The notes beneath the pieces are model-generated. The model searched no databases and had not been told where the DNA came from. It worked only from the letters and a program-made list of their open reading frames with translations. The translations under genes were made by a program, and so were the position numbers. From Devosia sp. (GTDB taxonomy: Bacteria; Pseudomonadota; Alphaproteobacteria; Rhizobiales; Devosiaceae): 64,000 nt of DNA. Below are positions 56,519 to 64,000 of this stretch, piece by piece. Where the stretch lies: assembly GCF_017744655.1 (NCBI RefSeq), contig NZ_JAGIAW010000007.1, forward strand, positions 310,001 to 374,000, given 5' to 3'. Numbering within the stretch: the first letter of the stretch is position 1; each line of letters begins with the position of its first letter.

Positions 56519-56624
56519 GGCGTGGTCGTCCCTTTGGCAATTGCCTCCTCAGCATGCCGAGGCCGGCTGCTCTGTCAATCGCGCTCCCGCTTGTCCTCGC
56601 CCACAGAAGGCGTAAGCTTCGTCC

Positions 56625-57179
56625 ATGCGCCCCTTTGTCCGCCCCCTGCTTGCCGCAATGCTGCTGGCCGTGACGCCGGCCCAGATCGTGCTGGCCCAAT
56701 CAAATTTTTGGAGCGAAGACGAGGAGGCGAGCTTCGACATCCTCTTCGAAAACCTCAGAATCGCGCCCGACGAAGCCACCGCCCGTGCCATTGCCGAGGA
56801 AATCTGGACACTCTGGACGGCGCCCGACGACAAGATGGTTGCCGCCCGCTTTGCCGCAATCATCAGCCAGTTCGGCCTCGGCGGTCCCGGCGCACAGATA
56901 CCCCTGATCGACGCGCTGATCGCTGACTATCCGGACTATCCCGAAGGCTGGAACCTGCGCGCCACCGCAAAATTCTTCAATGGCGACTACGAGGGTTCCC
57001 TCGCCGATATCAGCGAGACCCTCGCCCGCGAGCCCCGCCACTTCGGCGCCCTCGCCGGCCGTGTCCTCATATACCACACCATGGGCCGGCGGGACGAAGC
57101 CCTGGTCGCCATCAAGGCCGCCCTTGCCGTCCACCCGTTTCTCTCCGAACGCAGCCTCTTTCCAGAACTCGCGCACTAG
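56625..57179 (+). CDS. Periplasmic tetratricopeptide-repeat protein
   Basis: 184 residues with a Sec signal (LLAAMLLAVTPAQIVLAQ). The second half holds TPR-like helices (PEGWNLRATAKFFNGDYEGSLADISETLAREPRHFGALAGRVLIYHTMGRRDEALVAIKAALAVHP). It is probably a small scaffold in the periplasm; the partner is unknown. Its stop overlaps that of the converging LprI-like gene. Confidence 0.82.
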   Translation: MRPFVRPLLAAMLLAVTPAQIVLAQSNFWSEDEEASFDILFENLRIAPDEATARAIAEEIWTLWTAPDDKMVAARFAAIISQFGLGGPGAQIPLIDALIADYPDYPEGWNLRATAKFFNGDYEGSLADISETLAREPRHFGALAGRVLIYHTMGRRDEALVAIKAALAVHPFLSERSLFPELAH

Positions 57180-58204
57180 TAGCGGAAGAAGTCCGAATCC
57201 TCTGAGACATAGGGCGCCAGCTTTTCAAGGCTGATCCGCGCCGTCGGCGCGCCATAGGCATAGGCCGAAACTTCATAGGGCTGGAATTGCAGGATCAGCG
57301 CATAGGGATCGGAAAGGTCCCAGCGCGCGGGATCCGTGACGGCATCGGCAATGTAGCTGGTATCGTCGAGCATCAGCGCGTCGCCATGCTCGGCCTTCAG
57401 GGCTTCGACGGTCAGGTCGAGCAACCCGGCCTGCCAACGCTTGCCGGTAAAGATATCGCGTGCCGCCAGCGGCCGGTTTTCATGCACGAGGTAGTGCAGA
57501 TAGGTCTTGGAGTAGTTTCCGTGCGCTGCGCCATGCCCATACCAATAGGTGCCGACATTGAGATCGACCCGGCTGCCGCTGGCCTCGGCGACGCTGATCG
57601 AATTGCTGGTATCGCTCGAACCGTCATCATTGATTTCGCCATTGGCACCAAAAACCCCCGACAGCTTCAGCGCCTCTTCCTTGACATAGGCATTGAAGGC
57701 CGCGGCAAACGGCTCAGCGGAATCGACCTGCACATAGCTCAGTTCATGCTGCGCAACAGCCCAGAAGGCATCGGCATTTTCCGCATCGGGATCGGGCATG
57801 GCGGCAAACAAGGCCCGCATATAAAAGCGCCGGCCATTGATCATTCGGCTGTCTTCGAGCGCAGAGCTGCGGCTATTGAAGACATTGATCAGGCAACGCA
57901 GACGATTCTCGTCATAGCTGCCGCTGGTCATCGGCTTGGCATCGGGCGCGCAGGCGCGCCGCGCAAAATCGAGCCAGGCCCGCTGATCGCCCCTAACATC
58001 AGCCAGGGCTGCTTCCGAAAGCCCGCCAATGGAAGTCTGATAGGTCTTGGCCAGCCGATCATCGGCCCTCGAAAGCTCGGGACTGTCGCAGATTGCGTGC
58101 TCGAAGGGCGTTGCGGCCTTGGCGCAATCGAAACTCGCCGCCACCGCCGGCAGGCTGAAGCTTGCAAAGAAAGCCATGGCGAACAGCAAGGCGAAGCGAA
58201 ACAT
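57176..58204 (-). CDS. LprI-like and DUF3298 domain exported protein
   Basis: 342 residues with a Sec signal (FALLFAMAFFASFSLPAVAA). Residues 25-95 form an LprI domain (SFDCAKAATPFEHAICDSPELSRADDRLAKTYQ ... DQRAWLDFARRAC), which in other bacteria binds lysozyme. From about 220 there is a DUF3298/RsiV-like domain (GTYWYGHGAAHGNYSKTYLHYLV, LILQFQPYEVSAYAYGAPTARISLEKL). RsiV also binds lysozyme, so both domains hint at a lysozyme-related or envelope-stress function. This is inference from families. Confidence 0.85.
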   Translation of the reverse strand: MFRFALLFAMAFFASFSLPAVAASFDCAKAATPFEHAICDSPELSRADDRLAKTYQTSIGGLSEAALADVRGDQRAWLDFARRACAPDAKPMTSGSYDENRLRCLINVFNSRSSALEDSRMINGRRFYMRALFAAMPDPDAENADAFWAVAQHELSYVQVDSAEPFAAAFNAYVKEEALKLSGVFGANGEINDDGSSDTSNSISVAEASGSRVDLNVGTYWYGHGAAHGNYSKTYLHYLVHENRPLAARDIFTGKRWQAGLLDLTVEALKAEHGDALMLDDTSYIADAVTDPARWDLSDPYALILQFQPYEVSAYAYGAPTARISLEKLAPYVSEDSDFFRY

Positions 58205-58285
58205 CTCTCATCCCTTCAAAAATTGGCAATACCCGGTTGGCCCCAATCGAGCCGGGCGTCAAGTTTTGATCTATATGTGCGAAAG

Positions 58286-60031
58286 TCAGGCGACGTTGCG
58301 GCGAGGGTCCGGCCGCATGTCCTTGTCGAACACCACGACCCGGCCGCGCCCCGCTTGCTTGGCGGTATAGAGTGCCGCGTCGGCCATGTCGGTCGCGACT
58401 TCGAGCTTGTCCCCGCCTTCGGCAAGGCACGCCCCGATACTGAGCGACACCACGATCGAGCGTCCCGGGGTCGTGGCGATCGGTTCGCCGATCGCCGCCC
58501 GCATGATGTCATGCGCGCGCGCACGCAGTTCTCCCGGACGGCAATCGGGCAAGAGCACGATGAATTCGTCGCCGCCCCAGCGTGCGCAAGCCCCCCCGGC
58601 CCCCACCGTCTCCTGAATACGCCGCGCCACCGCAACGATGACGAGGTCGCCGGCCGCATGGCCGTGGCTGTCATTGATCTGCTTGAAATGGTCGACATCG
58701 ACGAGAAGAATGCCGTAGCCGGCGCTGCTGGCCGCCAGATCGCCATGGGCGGCCGCAAAGCCGCGGCGATTGAGAATGCCCGATTGCCCGTCGCGGAAGG
58801 CAAGGCTTTCAAGTTCCTGCGTGCGCTCGCGCACCCTCGCTTCGAGCAGCCGCGTGTGGTCGTCCACCCGCGCCGCCATCTGCGTCAGCGCCGATGACAG
58901 CCGCCCGATTTCGTCCTGTCGCCCCGCCCCCATACTCAGCGCCGGTCCATAATCCCCCGCACGTGCCTTGCGCACCACATGTTCGAGCTTGGTCAGCCGG
59001 TCGAGCACCTGGTTCCGGAACATCAGCACCAGCACCACCGCAACCACCACCATCATGGTGGCGAGAAGCAGCCCGATGGGCACGAACAACCGACGGTCGA
59101 TGATCGTATCAATGTCCATGAAGGTGACATTGTACCAGCCGAGCTTGTCGAGATAACCGACGCCCACCAGCGTTTCCTTGCCATTGACCGTCACAAAGGC
59201 GGAATCGGCGAGCATGTCGCCCCCGGTCACATCGTCGAAGAGCCTTTGCAGCGTCGTCGCATCCCCCGACCCCGAGACCAGCGAAAATACAGATCGCTTG
59301 CTGCCGACCTCATCGCCGAAATTAGCGAGACTCACCAGCGTCTCGTCCCGGTGCGCCTGGATCATCCCCTGCCGGTCGACGAACATCGAGGTGACGCCGC
59401 GTTGCGGCACATTGACGACTTCCTGGATGAAGGACGTGAGATCGATGCCGGTCCCCAGGAGCCCCAGAACTTCGCGCCCCTCGCGGATCACGCAGTTCAT
59501 CCAGACCTTGGTGACCTTCAGGTTGGCGTCATTGTTGACGTTGAGATGGCACCCTTCGCCCAAAGCCAACGTCGAGTAATACCAGGCATCGTCCGGGTTT
59601 TCCTCGCGCAAGCGGTAGCGAAACTGATTGCCCGCATAGGCATTGGCGCTATCGTTGAAATAGTAGTTTCCCGAGGCCGCGACGACGAAGAAATAGGAGC
59701 CATCGGCAAAGTAGCGCCGATAGTGCTCCAGTTCGGCAATGCCGCGTGCCCGGCGTTCGGGATTGGTTTCGTCCTGCGCCCAGTCGCGCACCGCCTGGCT
59801 GCCCGCCAGCGCTTCGGCGAGCGATACCTCGCGCACCAGCGTGCCGAGCCCGCGATGCCGGTCATAAAGCACCTGCTTTTCGGCAAAGAGCGTACCCAAT
59901 TGCACGACGGTCGAATTGACGACCCACTGGAAAGCAAAAAAAGCCGGCACGGCAACGCTGGCGAAACCGAGCAACACCAGCAGCAACACGCGGGCGCGCA
60001 GACTGTCGGTGAAGAGGCGAAGAAGCGACAT
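58286..60031 (-). CDS. Diguanylate cyclase with periplasmic dCache-like sensor and HAMP
   Basis: 581 residues. Helix 1 (VLLLVLLGFASVAVPAFFAFQWVV), a periplasmic sensor of about 270 residues with Cache-like GMIQAHRDETLV and FVTVNGKETLVGVGYL, helix 2 (LFVPIGLLLATMMVVVAVVLVLMF), a HAMP (RLTKLEHVVRKARAGDYGP), and a GGDEF domain. The active motif ARWGGDEFIVLLP is intact, so it should make cyclic di-GMP. There is no RxxD inhibitory site before GGDEF, so feedback inhibition is unlikely. The ligand is unknown. ATG 60031 starts at MSLLRLF; the frame is open to 60076. Confidence 0.9.
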   Translation of the reverse strand: MSLLRLFTDSLRARVLLLVLLGFASVAVPAFFAFQWVVNSTVVQLGTLFAEKQVLYDRHRGLGTLVREVSLAEALAGSQAVRDWAQDETNPERRARGIAELEHYRRYFADGSYFFVVAASGNYYFNDSANAYAGNQFRYRLREENPDDAWYYSTLALGEGCHLNVNNDANLKVTKVWMNCVIREGREVLGLLGTGIDLTSFIQEVVNVPQRGVTSMFVDRQGMIQAHRDETLVSLANFGDEVGSKRSVFSLVSGSGDATTLQRLFDDVTGGDMLADSAFVTVNGKETLVGVGYLDKLGWYNVTFMDIDTIIDRRLFVPIGLLLATMMVVVAVVLVLMFRNQVLDRLTKLEHVVRKARAGDYGPALSMGAGRQDEIGRLSSALTQMAARVDDHTRLLEARVRERTQELESLAFRDGQSGILNRRGFAAAHGDLAASSAGYGILLVDVDHFKQINDSHGHAAGDLVIVAVARRIQETVGAGGACARWGGDEFIVLLPDCRPGELRARAHDIMRAAIGEPIATTPGRSIVVSLSIGACLAEGGDKLEVATDMADAALYTAKQAGRGRVVVFDKDMRPDPRRNVA

Positions 60032-60137
60032 ATGCGGCGACCCATGACGGCAGAATGGCTGAGGCCCACCCGTCACTATCGCGGCGCGGGCCTCTAGACT
60101 TCGTTAATAGGCCGATGGGGCAGGAAAAAACAAATAA

Positions 60138-60737
60138 CTAAGTGCGTAAAAACGTCTGCGCCGCCAGCAGTTCTTCGCGCCGGATTTCATGCCCGCCATT
60201 GTGCCAGACCACTTCGGCGCTGGCGCCATTGGCGGTGAAATAGTCGGCCAGCGCCTGGCTCGACCCTGCCGGTGCTATGGGATCATATTGTCCTGCCGTC
60301 ACGAGGACTTTTCGCCCCGTAAAGTCGGCCACCGGCGGCGCAAAGGGAATGAGCGGATGCATGAGCACGGTGGCGTCGAACAGGTCCGGCGCCCCGAACT
60401 GCACCGAGGCCAGAATATTGGCGCCGTTGGAATAGCCGAGCCCCAGCACTTTTGCCGGCCGGCGCCTGGCCACTTCCGCGCGCAAAAACGCGGTCATCGC
60501 TGCGGTGCGCTGAGCGAGATCGGCCATGTCGTAGACGCCCTCCCCGGTGCGGCGGAAATAGCGTAGCGCGCCCTGCTCGCTGACATCGCCACGCGGCGCC
60601 ACTCGCGCCGCGCCGGGTACGAGCTCAGCGGCGAAATCAAAGAACTGGTTTTCATCCCCGCCAGTGCCATGGAACAGGAAGATCAGCGGCGCGTCGGCGG
60701 CCGCACCTTCGGCAGAACGGAATTGATATGCGGTCAT
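60138..60737 (-). CDS. Alpha/beta hydrolase (carboxylesterase/phospholipase type)
   Basis: 199 residues: LIFLFHGTGGDENQFFDFA (oxyanion region), GLGYSNGANILAS (Ser nucleophile), TAGQYDPIAP (Asp) and NGGHEIRREEL (His). The triad is complete. It is cytoplasmic and small, of the dienelactone-hydrolase-like esterase group. ATG 60737 follows AAGGAG; a longer frame upstream is in the divergent gap before sdaA. Confidence 0.88.
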   Translation of the reverse strand: MTAYQFRSAEGAAADAPLIFLFHGTGGDENQFFDFAAELVPGAARVAPRGDVSEQGALRYFRRTGEGVYDMADLAQRTAAMTAFLRAEVARRRPAKVLGLGYSNGANILASVQFGAPDLFDATVLMHPLIPFAPPVADFTGRKVLVTAGQYDPIAPAGSSQALADYFTANGASAEVVWHNGGHEIRREELLAAQTFLRT

Positions 60738-60849
60738 AACGCGTCTCCTTGCTCTTGCTCCCAGCGATATCGGCATGTTCGGCCCGAACGCAATTGCGCT
60801 TCCCTGCCACGCTCTGTTGCCGCTTCTGGAACAATGAGTATGATGGGCC

Positions 60850-62244
60850 ATGTTCCTGTCTGTCTTTGACGTCTTCAAGATCGGTATCGGACCATCGAGT
60901 TCCCACACCATGGGCCCGATGTCTGCTGCCGGCCGTTTCCTCGATGAATTGCGCGAGGGCAACTGGCCCCGCGCCCGACAGGCCCGGCCTGCCGCGATTA
61001 CCGCGAGCCTCCACGGCTCCCTCGCCTATACGGGCATCGGTCATGGCAGCGACCGCGCCGTCATCCTCGGCCTCGCCGGAGAAAACCCGCGCGATGTCGA
61101 TCCCGACCAGATGGAGCCGATCGTCGCAAGAATTCGAGAGACCGGTCAGATCGAGCCGCCTGGCCACCCAGCCTATCGCTTCCGCCCCGCCGTCGATCTC
61201 GTGCTCGATACGCGCACGCCGCTCCCCGGCCACCCCAATGGCATGCAGTTCTGCGCTCTCGATGGCGACGGCCAATTGCTGCTGCGCCGGGTCTATTTCT
61301 CCATCGGCGGTGGCTTTGTCGTCAGTCAGGACGAGCTGACTGCACTCAAGGACGCCCCCACCATCAAGCAGGACGTGCCCTGGCCCTTCGCCAATGCGGC
61401 CGAAATGCTCGACATGGCCAGACGCTCCGGCCTTTCCATCGCCGCCATGAAGCGCGCCAATGAGGAAGTGCGCCTTTCGCGCCAGAAGCTCGACAAGGAC
61501 CTGGACGAAGTCTGGACCGCCATGTCCGGCTGCATCGACCGCGGCCTCACCCAGGATGGGCAATTGCCCGGTGGCTTAAAGGTTCGCCGCCGCGCCAAGG
61601 CGCTGCACGAGCAGCTCTCCGAAAAATGGCGTCGCAACGAGATCGACCCCTTAAGCGGCAATGACTGGCTCAGCCTTTTTGCCATGGCGGTCAATGAGGA
61701 AAACGCTGCCGGCGGCCGCGTCGTCACCGCGCCCACCAATGGCGCTGCCGGCGTCATTCCGTCAGTCCTGCGCTATGCCACGCAATTCCTGCCCGGCATG
61801 GGCCGCACCGCTGTGCACGATTTTCTCCTCACCGCCGCCGCTATCGGCGGCATTCTCAAGCATAACGCGTCCATTTCCGGCGCCGAAATGGGTTGCCAGG
61901 GCGAAGTCGGCTCCGCCTCGTCCATGGCCGCCGCCGGCCTCTGCGCCATTCACGGCGGCACGCCCGAACAGATCGAAAACGCCGCCGAAATCGCTCTCGA
62001 ACATCACCTGGGCATGACCTGCGACCCCGTCGGCGGTCTCGTCCAGATCCCCTGCATCGAGCGCAACGCTTTTGGCGCCGTAAAAGCCGTCACCGCCGCC
62101 TCACTCGCCCTCAAGGGCGACGGCATCCACGCCGTCACTCTCGACGCCTGCATCGAAACCATGCGCCAGACCGGCAATGACATGAGCGAAAAATACAAGG
62201 AAACCAGCCAGGGTGGCCTGGCCGTCAATGTCGTCGCCTGCTGA
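60850..62244 (+). CDS. sdaA: L-serine ammonia-lyase
   Basis: 464 residues, single-chain type. The N-terminal domain ([23 protein letters not shown]) precedes the catalytic domain ([23 protein letters not shown]). The [4Fe-4S] cysteines are Cys349, Cys391 and Cys402, spaced 42 and 11 as in E. coli SdaA. It turns serine into pyruvate and ammonia. The enamine intermediate is a known RidA substrate, and a RidA gene is near (56117). Confidence 0.95.
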   Translation: MFLSVFDVFKIGIGPSSSHTMGPMSAAGRFLDELREGNWPRARQARPAAITASLHGSLAYTGIGHGSDRAVILGLAGENPRDVDPDQMEPIVARIRETGQIEPPGHPAYRFRPAVDLVLDTRTPLPGHPNGMQFCALDGDGQLLLRRVYFSIGGGFVVSQDELTALKDAPTIKQDVPWPFANAAEMLDMARRSGLSIAAMKRANEEVRLSRQKLDKDLDEVWTAMSGCIDRGLTQDGQLPGGLKVRRRAKALHEQLSEKWRRNEIDPLSGNDWLSLFAMAVNEENAAGGRVVTAPTNGAAGVIPSVLRYATQFLPGMGRTAVHDFLLTAAAIGGILKHNASISGAEMGCQGEVGSASSMAAAGLCAIHGGTPEQIENAAEIALEHHLGMTCDPVGGLVQIPCIERNAFGAVKAVTAASLALKGDGIHAVTLDACIETMRQTGNDMSEKYKETSQGGLAVNVVAC

Positions 62245-62270
62245 AGTACGGCGTCAGCGCGTCGCATGTT

Positions 62271-62349
62271 CCACGGTGTCATTCCCGCGAAAGCGGGAAT
62301 CCCTGTTTCAGAAACGGAGATCCCCGCTTTCGCGGGGATGACACTGTGG
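62271..62349. repeat. Dispersed inverted-repeat element, copy D
   Basis: CCACGGTGTCAT and ATGACACTGTGG are near-perfect terminal inverted repeats around two hairpins, ATTCCCGC-gaaa-GCGGGAAT and ATCCCCGC-tttc-GCGGGGAT. It lies between convergent sdaA and manC. Confidence 0.85.
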
Positions 62350-62368
62350 TTGACGCTGGCGAAGCTAA

Positions 62369-63790
62369 TCAGTTCCGCCCAAACTCATCCTCAATGCGAA
62401 TAATATCGTCTTCGCCGAGATAAGACCCGGTCTGCACCTCGATCAGCTCCAGCTCGATCTTGCCCGGATTGGCCAGCCGATGCGTGCAGCCGAGCGGCAA
62501 GTAGATCGACTGGTTCTCGCTCAGCATGGTCACCTGACCATCCACCGTCACCTCCGCCGTGCCCCGCACCACCACCCAGTGCTCGGACCGGTGATGATGC
62601 TTTTGCAGGCTCAGCTTCTTGCCAGGTTTCACAAACAGCTTCTTCACCTGGAACCGATCACCCATCAGGATCGACGAATACCCGCCCCAGGGCCGATAGG
62701 AAGTCTTGTGTGTCTCGGTCAGCGCCCGCGTCGCCGCATCGGCCTTCAGCGCCTTGGCTATCGCCCCGACATTCTGCGCCTGGCTCAACCGCCCGACGAA
62801 AACCGCATCTTCCGTGGCGATAACAGCCACATCATCGAGCCCATCGACGACCACATGCGCCGTCTCGGTAACGATGAGCGAATTGGTCGAATTGGAAATC
62901 ATCGCCGGCCCGGAAACGGCATTGCCAGCCGCGTCCCGGCTCTGCCCCTTCCACACTGCATCCCAGGCGCCGAGGTCAGACCATTCGAACGACACGGGCA
63001 GCACCGCCGCCTTGTCGGTGCGTTCAAAGATCGCATAGTCGACCGAAATATTGGGCGAGGCCGCAAACGCCGCCTCATCGAGCCGGATGAAATCGAGATC
63101 GCTCTTGGCCCCGGCCACTGCGCCACGCGCCGCAGAATAGACTTCGGGCGCGAGCTTTTCGCATTCAGCGAGGAACAGTTTTGCCGGCAGCATGAACATG
63201 CCCGAATTCCAGGCAAAACCACCCTGGGCCAGCATGGCCTCTGCCTTTTCAAGATTGGGCTTTTCAACGAATGCCCCGACCTTGTGCGCGCCATGGCGCA
63301 GTGCCTCGCCAATGGCGATATAGCCATAGCCGGTTTCCGGCCGGTCAGGCGTAATGCCGAAAGTGACAAGGTTCCCGTCCCGTGCTGCCAGCGCAGCATT
63401 GTCTACGGCACCAAAATATTCGGCACTGGCCGAGATCAGATGGTCCGATGCCAGCACATGAATGACGGCATTCTCATCCTGGCTCACCGCCACCAGCGCT
63501 GCCGCAGCAATTGCCGCCGCCGTATTCCGCGCCACGGGTTCGAGTAGAATCGCCCCCAGCGCAATCCCCCGCTCCTGCGCCTGTTCGGCGACAAGGAAGC
63601 GATATTCGGCATTGGTGATGACGATGGGCGCCCCATAGCGCCCGGCATCCTTCACGCGCTCCAGACTCTGCTGAAAGAGACTCGTCTCCCCCACGAGATC
63701 GATGAACTGCTTGGGCCGCGCCGAACGCGACTTCGGCCACAGACGGGTCCCCTGACCCCCGGCGAGAATGACAGGAACAATGGCTGACAA
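62369..63790 (-). CDS. manC: Mannose-1-phosphate guanylyltransferase / mannose-6-phosphate isomerase
   Basis: 473 residues. The N-terminal nucleotidyltransferase part has VILAGGQGTRLWPKSRSARPKQF, VKPNLEKAEAMLAQGG-like FVEKP, and WNSGMFM. The C-terminal cupin (KLSLQKHHHRSEHWVVVRGTAEVTVDG, IYLPLGCTHRLANPG) is the isomerase half. It makes GDP-mannose for exopolysaccharide or LPS. The frame is open to 63895, but that ATG lies inside the tRNA terminator stem. TTG 63790, just before AIVPVILAGG, is therefore the likely start, although no strong ribosome site is seen. Confidence 0.9.
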   Translation of the reverse strand: MSAIVPVILAGGQGTRLWPKSRSARPKQFIDLVGETSLFQQSLERVKDAGRYGAPIVITNAEYRFLVAEQAQERGIALGAILLEPVARNTAAAIAAAALVAVSQDENAVIHVLASDHLISASAEYFGAVDNAALAARDGNLVTFGITPDRPETGYGYIAIGEALRHGAHKVGAFVEKPNLEKAEAMLAQGGFAWNSGMFMLPAKLFLAECEKLAPEVYSAARGAVAGAKSDLDFIRLDEAAFAASPNISVDYAIFERTDKAAVLPVSFEWSDLGAWDAVWKGQSRDAAGNAVSGPAMISNSTNSLIVTETAHVVVDGLDDVAVIATEDAVFVGRLSQAQNVGAIAKALKADAATRALTETHKTSYRPWGGYSSILMGDRFQVKKLFVKPGKKLSLQKHHHRSEHWVVVRGTAEVTVDGQVTMLSENQSIYLPLGCTHRLANPGKIELELIEVQTGSYLGEDDIIRIEDEFGRN

Positions 63791-63885
63791 GGAACGGACC
63801 CGCGCTTTTATTCGAGACTGTCCATCCCTTAGCCGAAGCAACAGGCCTTTGCCACAGATCAGCGAAACACATGGCCCAAAAAGGT

Positions 63886-63920
63886 AAAGGCCCACAAGAC
63901 GAATTGTCTTGTGGGCCTTT
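63886..63920 (-). terminator. Terminator after tRNA-fMet
   Basis: A perfect 15-bp stem (AAAGGCCCACAAGAC / GTCTTGTGGGCCTTT) with a GAATT loop, followed on the minus strand by ACCTTTTT, right after the tRNA 3' end. Confidence 0.9.
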
Positions 63921-63922
63921 AT

Positions 63923-63999
<77 letters not shown>

Positions 64000-64000
64000 T

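Noticed and set aside
57287..58897. 536-codon open frame on the + strand
   Set aside because: It spans the antisense of two good genes (LprI/DUF3298 and GGDEF) and the gap between them.

Overview
The window is high-GC chromosomal DNA of an alphaproteobacterium, most likely in the Hyphomicrobiales (Rhizobiales) and quite possibly Devosia-like. The signs are a GapR (DUF2312) gene, a DUF1036 gene next to pyk, DUF882 and DUF459 envelope proteins, Opp-, TRAP- and sugar-type transporters, and small GC-rich intergenic repeats. The genus is inferred from gene content only. I see no phage, integrase, transposase, CRISPR array or rRNA. One tRNA, initiator tRNA-fMet, lies at the right edge.

Layout. (1) 0-9.6 kb is a sugar/deacetylase region: the 5' part of a sugar-binding protein, a divergent ROK repressor, two large paralogous PIG-L deacetylases (one cytoplasmic, one with a Tat signal), a frameshifted EamA transporter between them, and a cysteine synthase-like PLP enzyme. 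(2) 9.8-16.1 kb is a tightly coupled oppBCDF-oppA operon, then a cyclophilin. (3) 16.2-21.4 kb holds an alpha/beta hydrolase, a MarR regulator, a FabF-like ketosynthase, a Tat/lipoprotein L,D-transpeptidase and an ArsR-SRPBCC-RibD operon. (4) 21.7-33 kb is mostly envelope and core metabolism: a YcbB-type L,D-transpeptidase, a DUF882 protein, dxs, a GT2-GtrA glycosyltransferase, a PIG-V-like membrane protein, gapR and pyk. (5) 33-45.4 kb has galE, galU, a lytic transglycosylase, an SGNH hydrolase, an outer-membrane barrel, an SPFH/NfeD pair, eda, a molybdate cluster without modC, an L-lactate dehydrogenase, a receiver-domain protein and rpmJ. (6) 45.5-49.4 kb is a sugar-acid catabolic cluster: UxaA, GntR, FucU/RbsD and an FAH-family hydrolase. 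(7) 49.4-64 kb has an unknown protein, a diheme cytochrome, a PfkB kinase, a split TRAP transporter, RidA, a TPR protein, an LprI/DUF3298 protein, a diguanylate cyclase, an esterase, sdaA, manC and tRNA-fMet.

The strongest system-level signal is a small putative GntR regulon. The 12-bp palindrome CTAACATGTTAG occurs at 43328, 47182 and 48447: before the L-lactate dehydrogenase gene, between uxaA and the GntR gene, and before the FAH-family gene. The FAH-family 2,4-diketo-3-deoxy-L-sugar-acid hydrolases of L-fucose and L-rhamnose catabolism release pyruvate plus L-lactate, so shared control of a lactate dehydrogenase makes metabolic sense. A second shared operator, GTGCATATRCAC, links the MarR gene, the divergent hydrolase and the FabF-like gene. 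A third possible one, TAAC-N13-GTTA with flanking symmetry, lies before the ROK gene and before the Tat-exported PIG-L gene.

At a larger scale the + strand looks C-rich over about 0-33 kb and again after 45.5 kb, but G-rich between about 33 and 45.5 kb whatever the gene direction. This suggests that the middle segment was inverted fairly recently. It was judged by eye and needs a computed skew plot.
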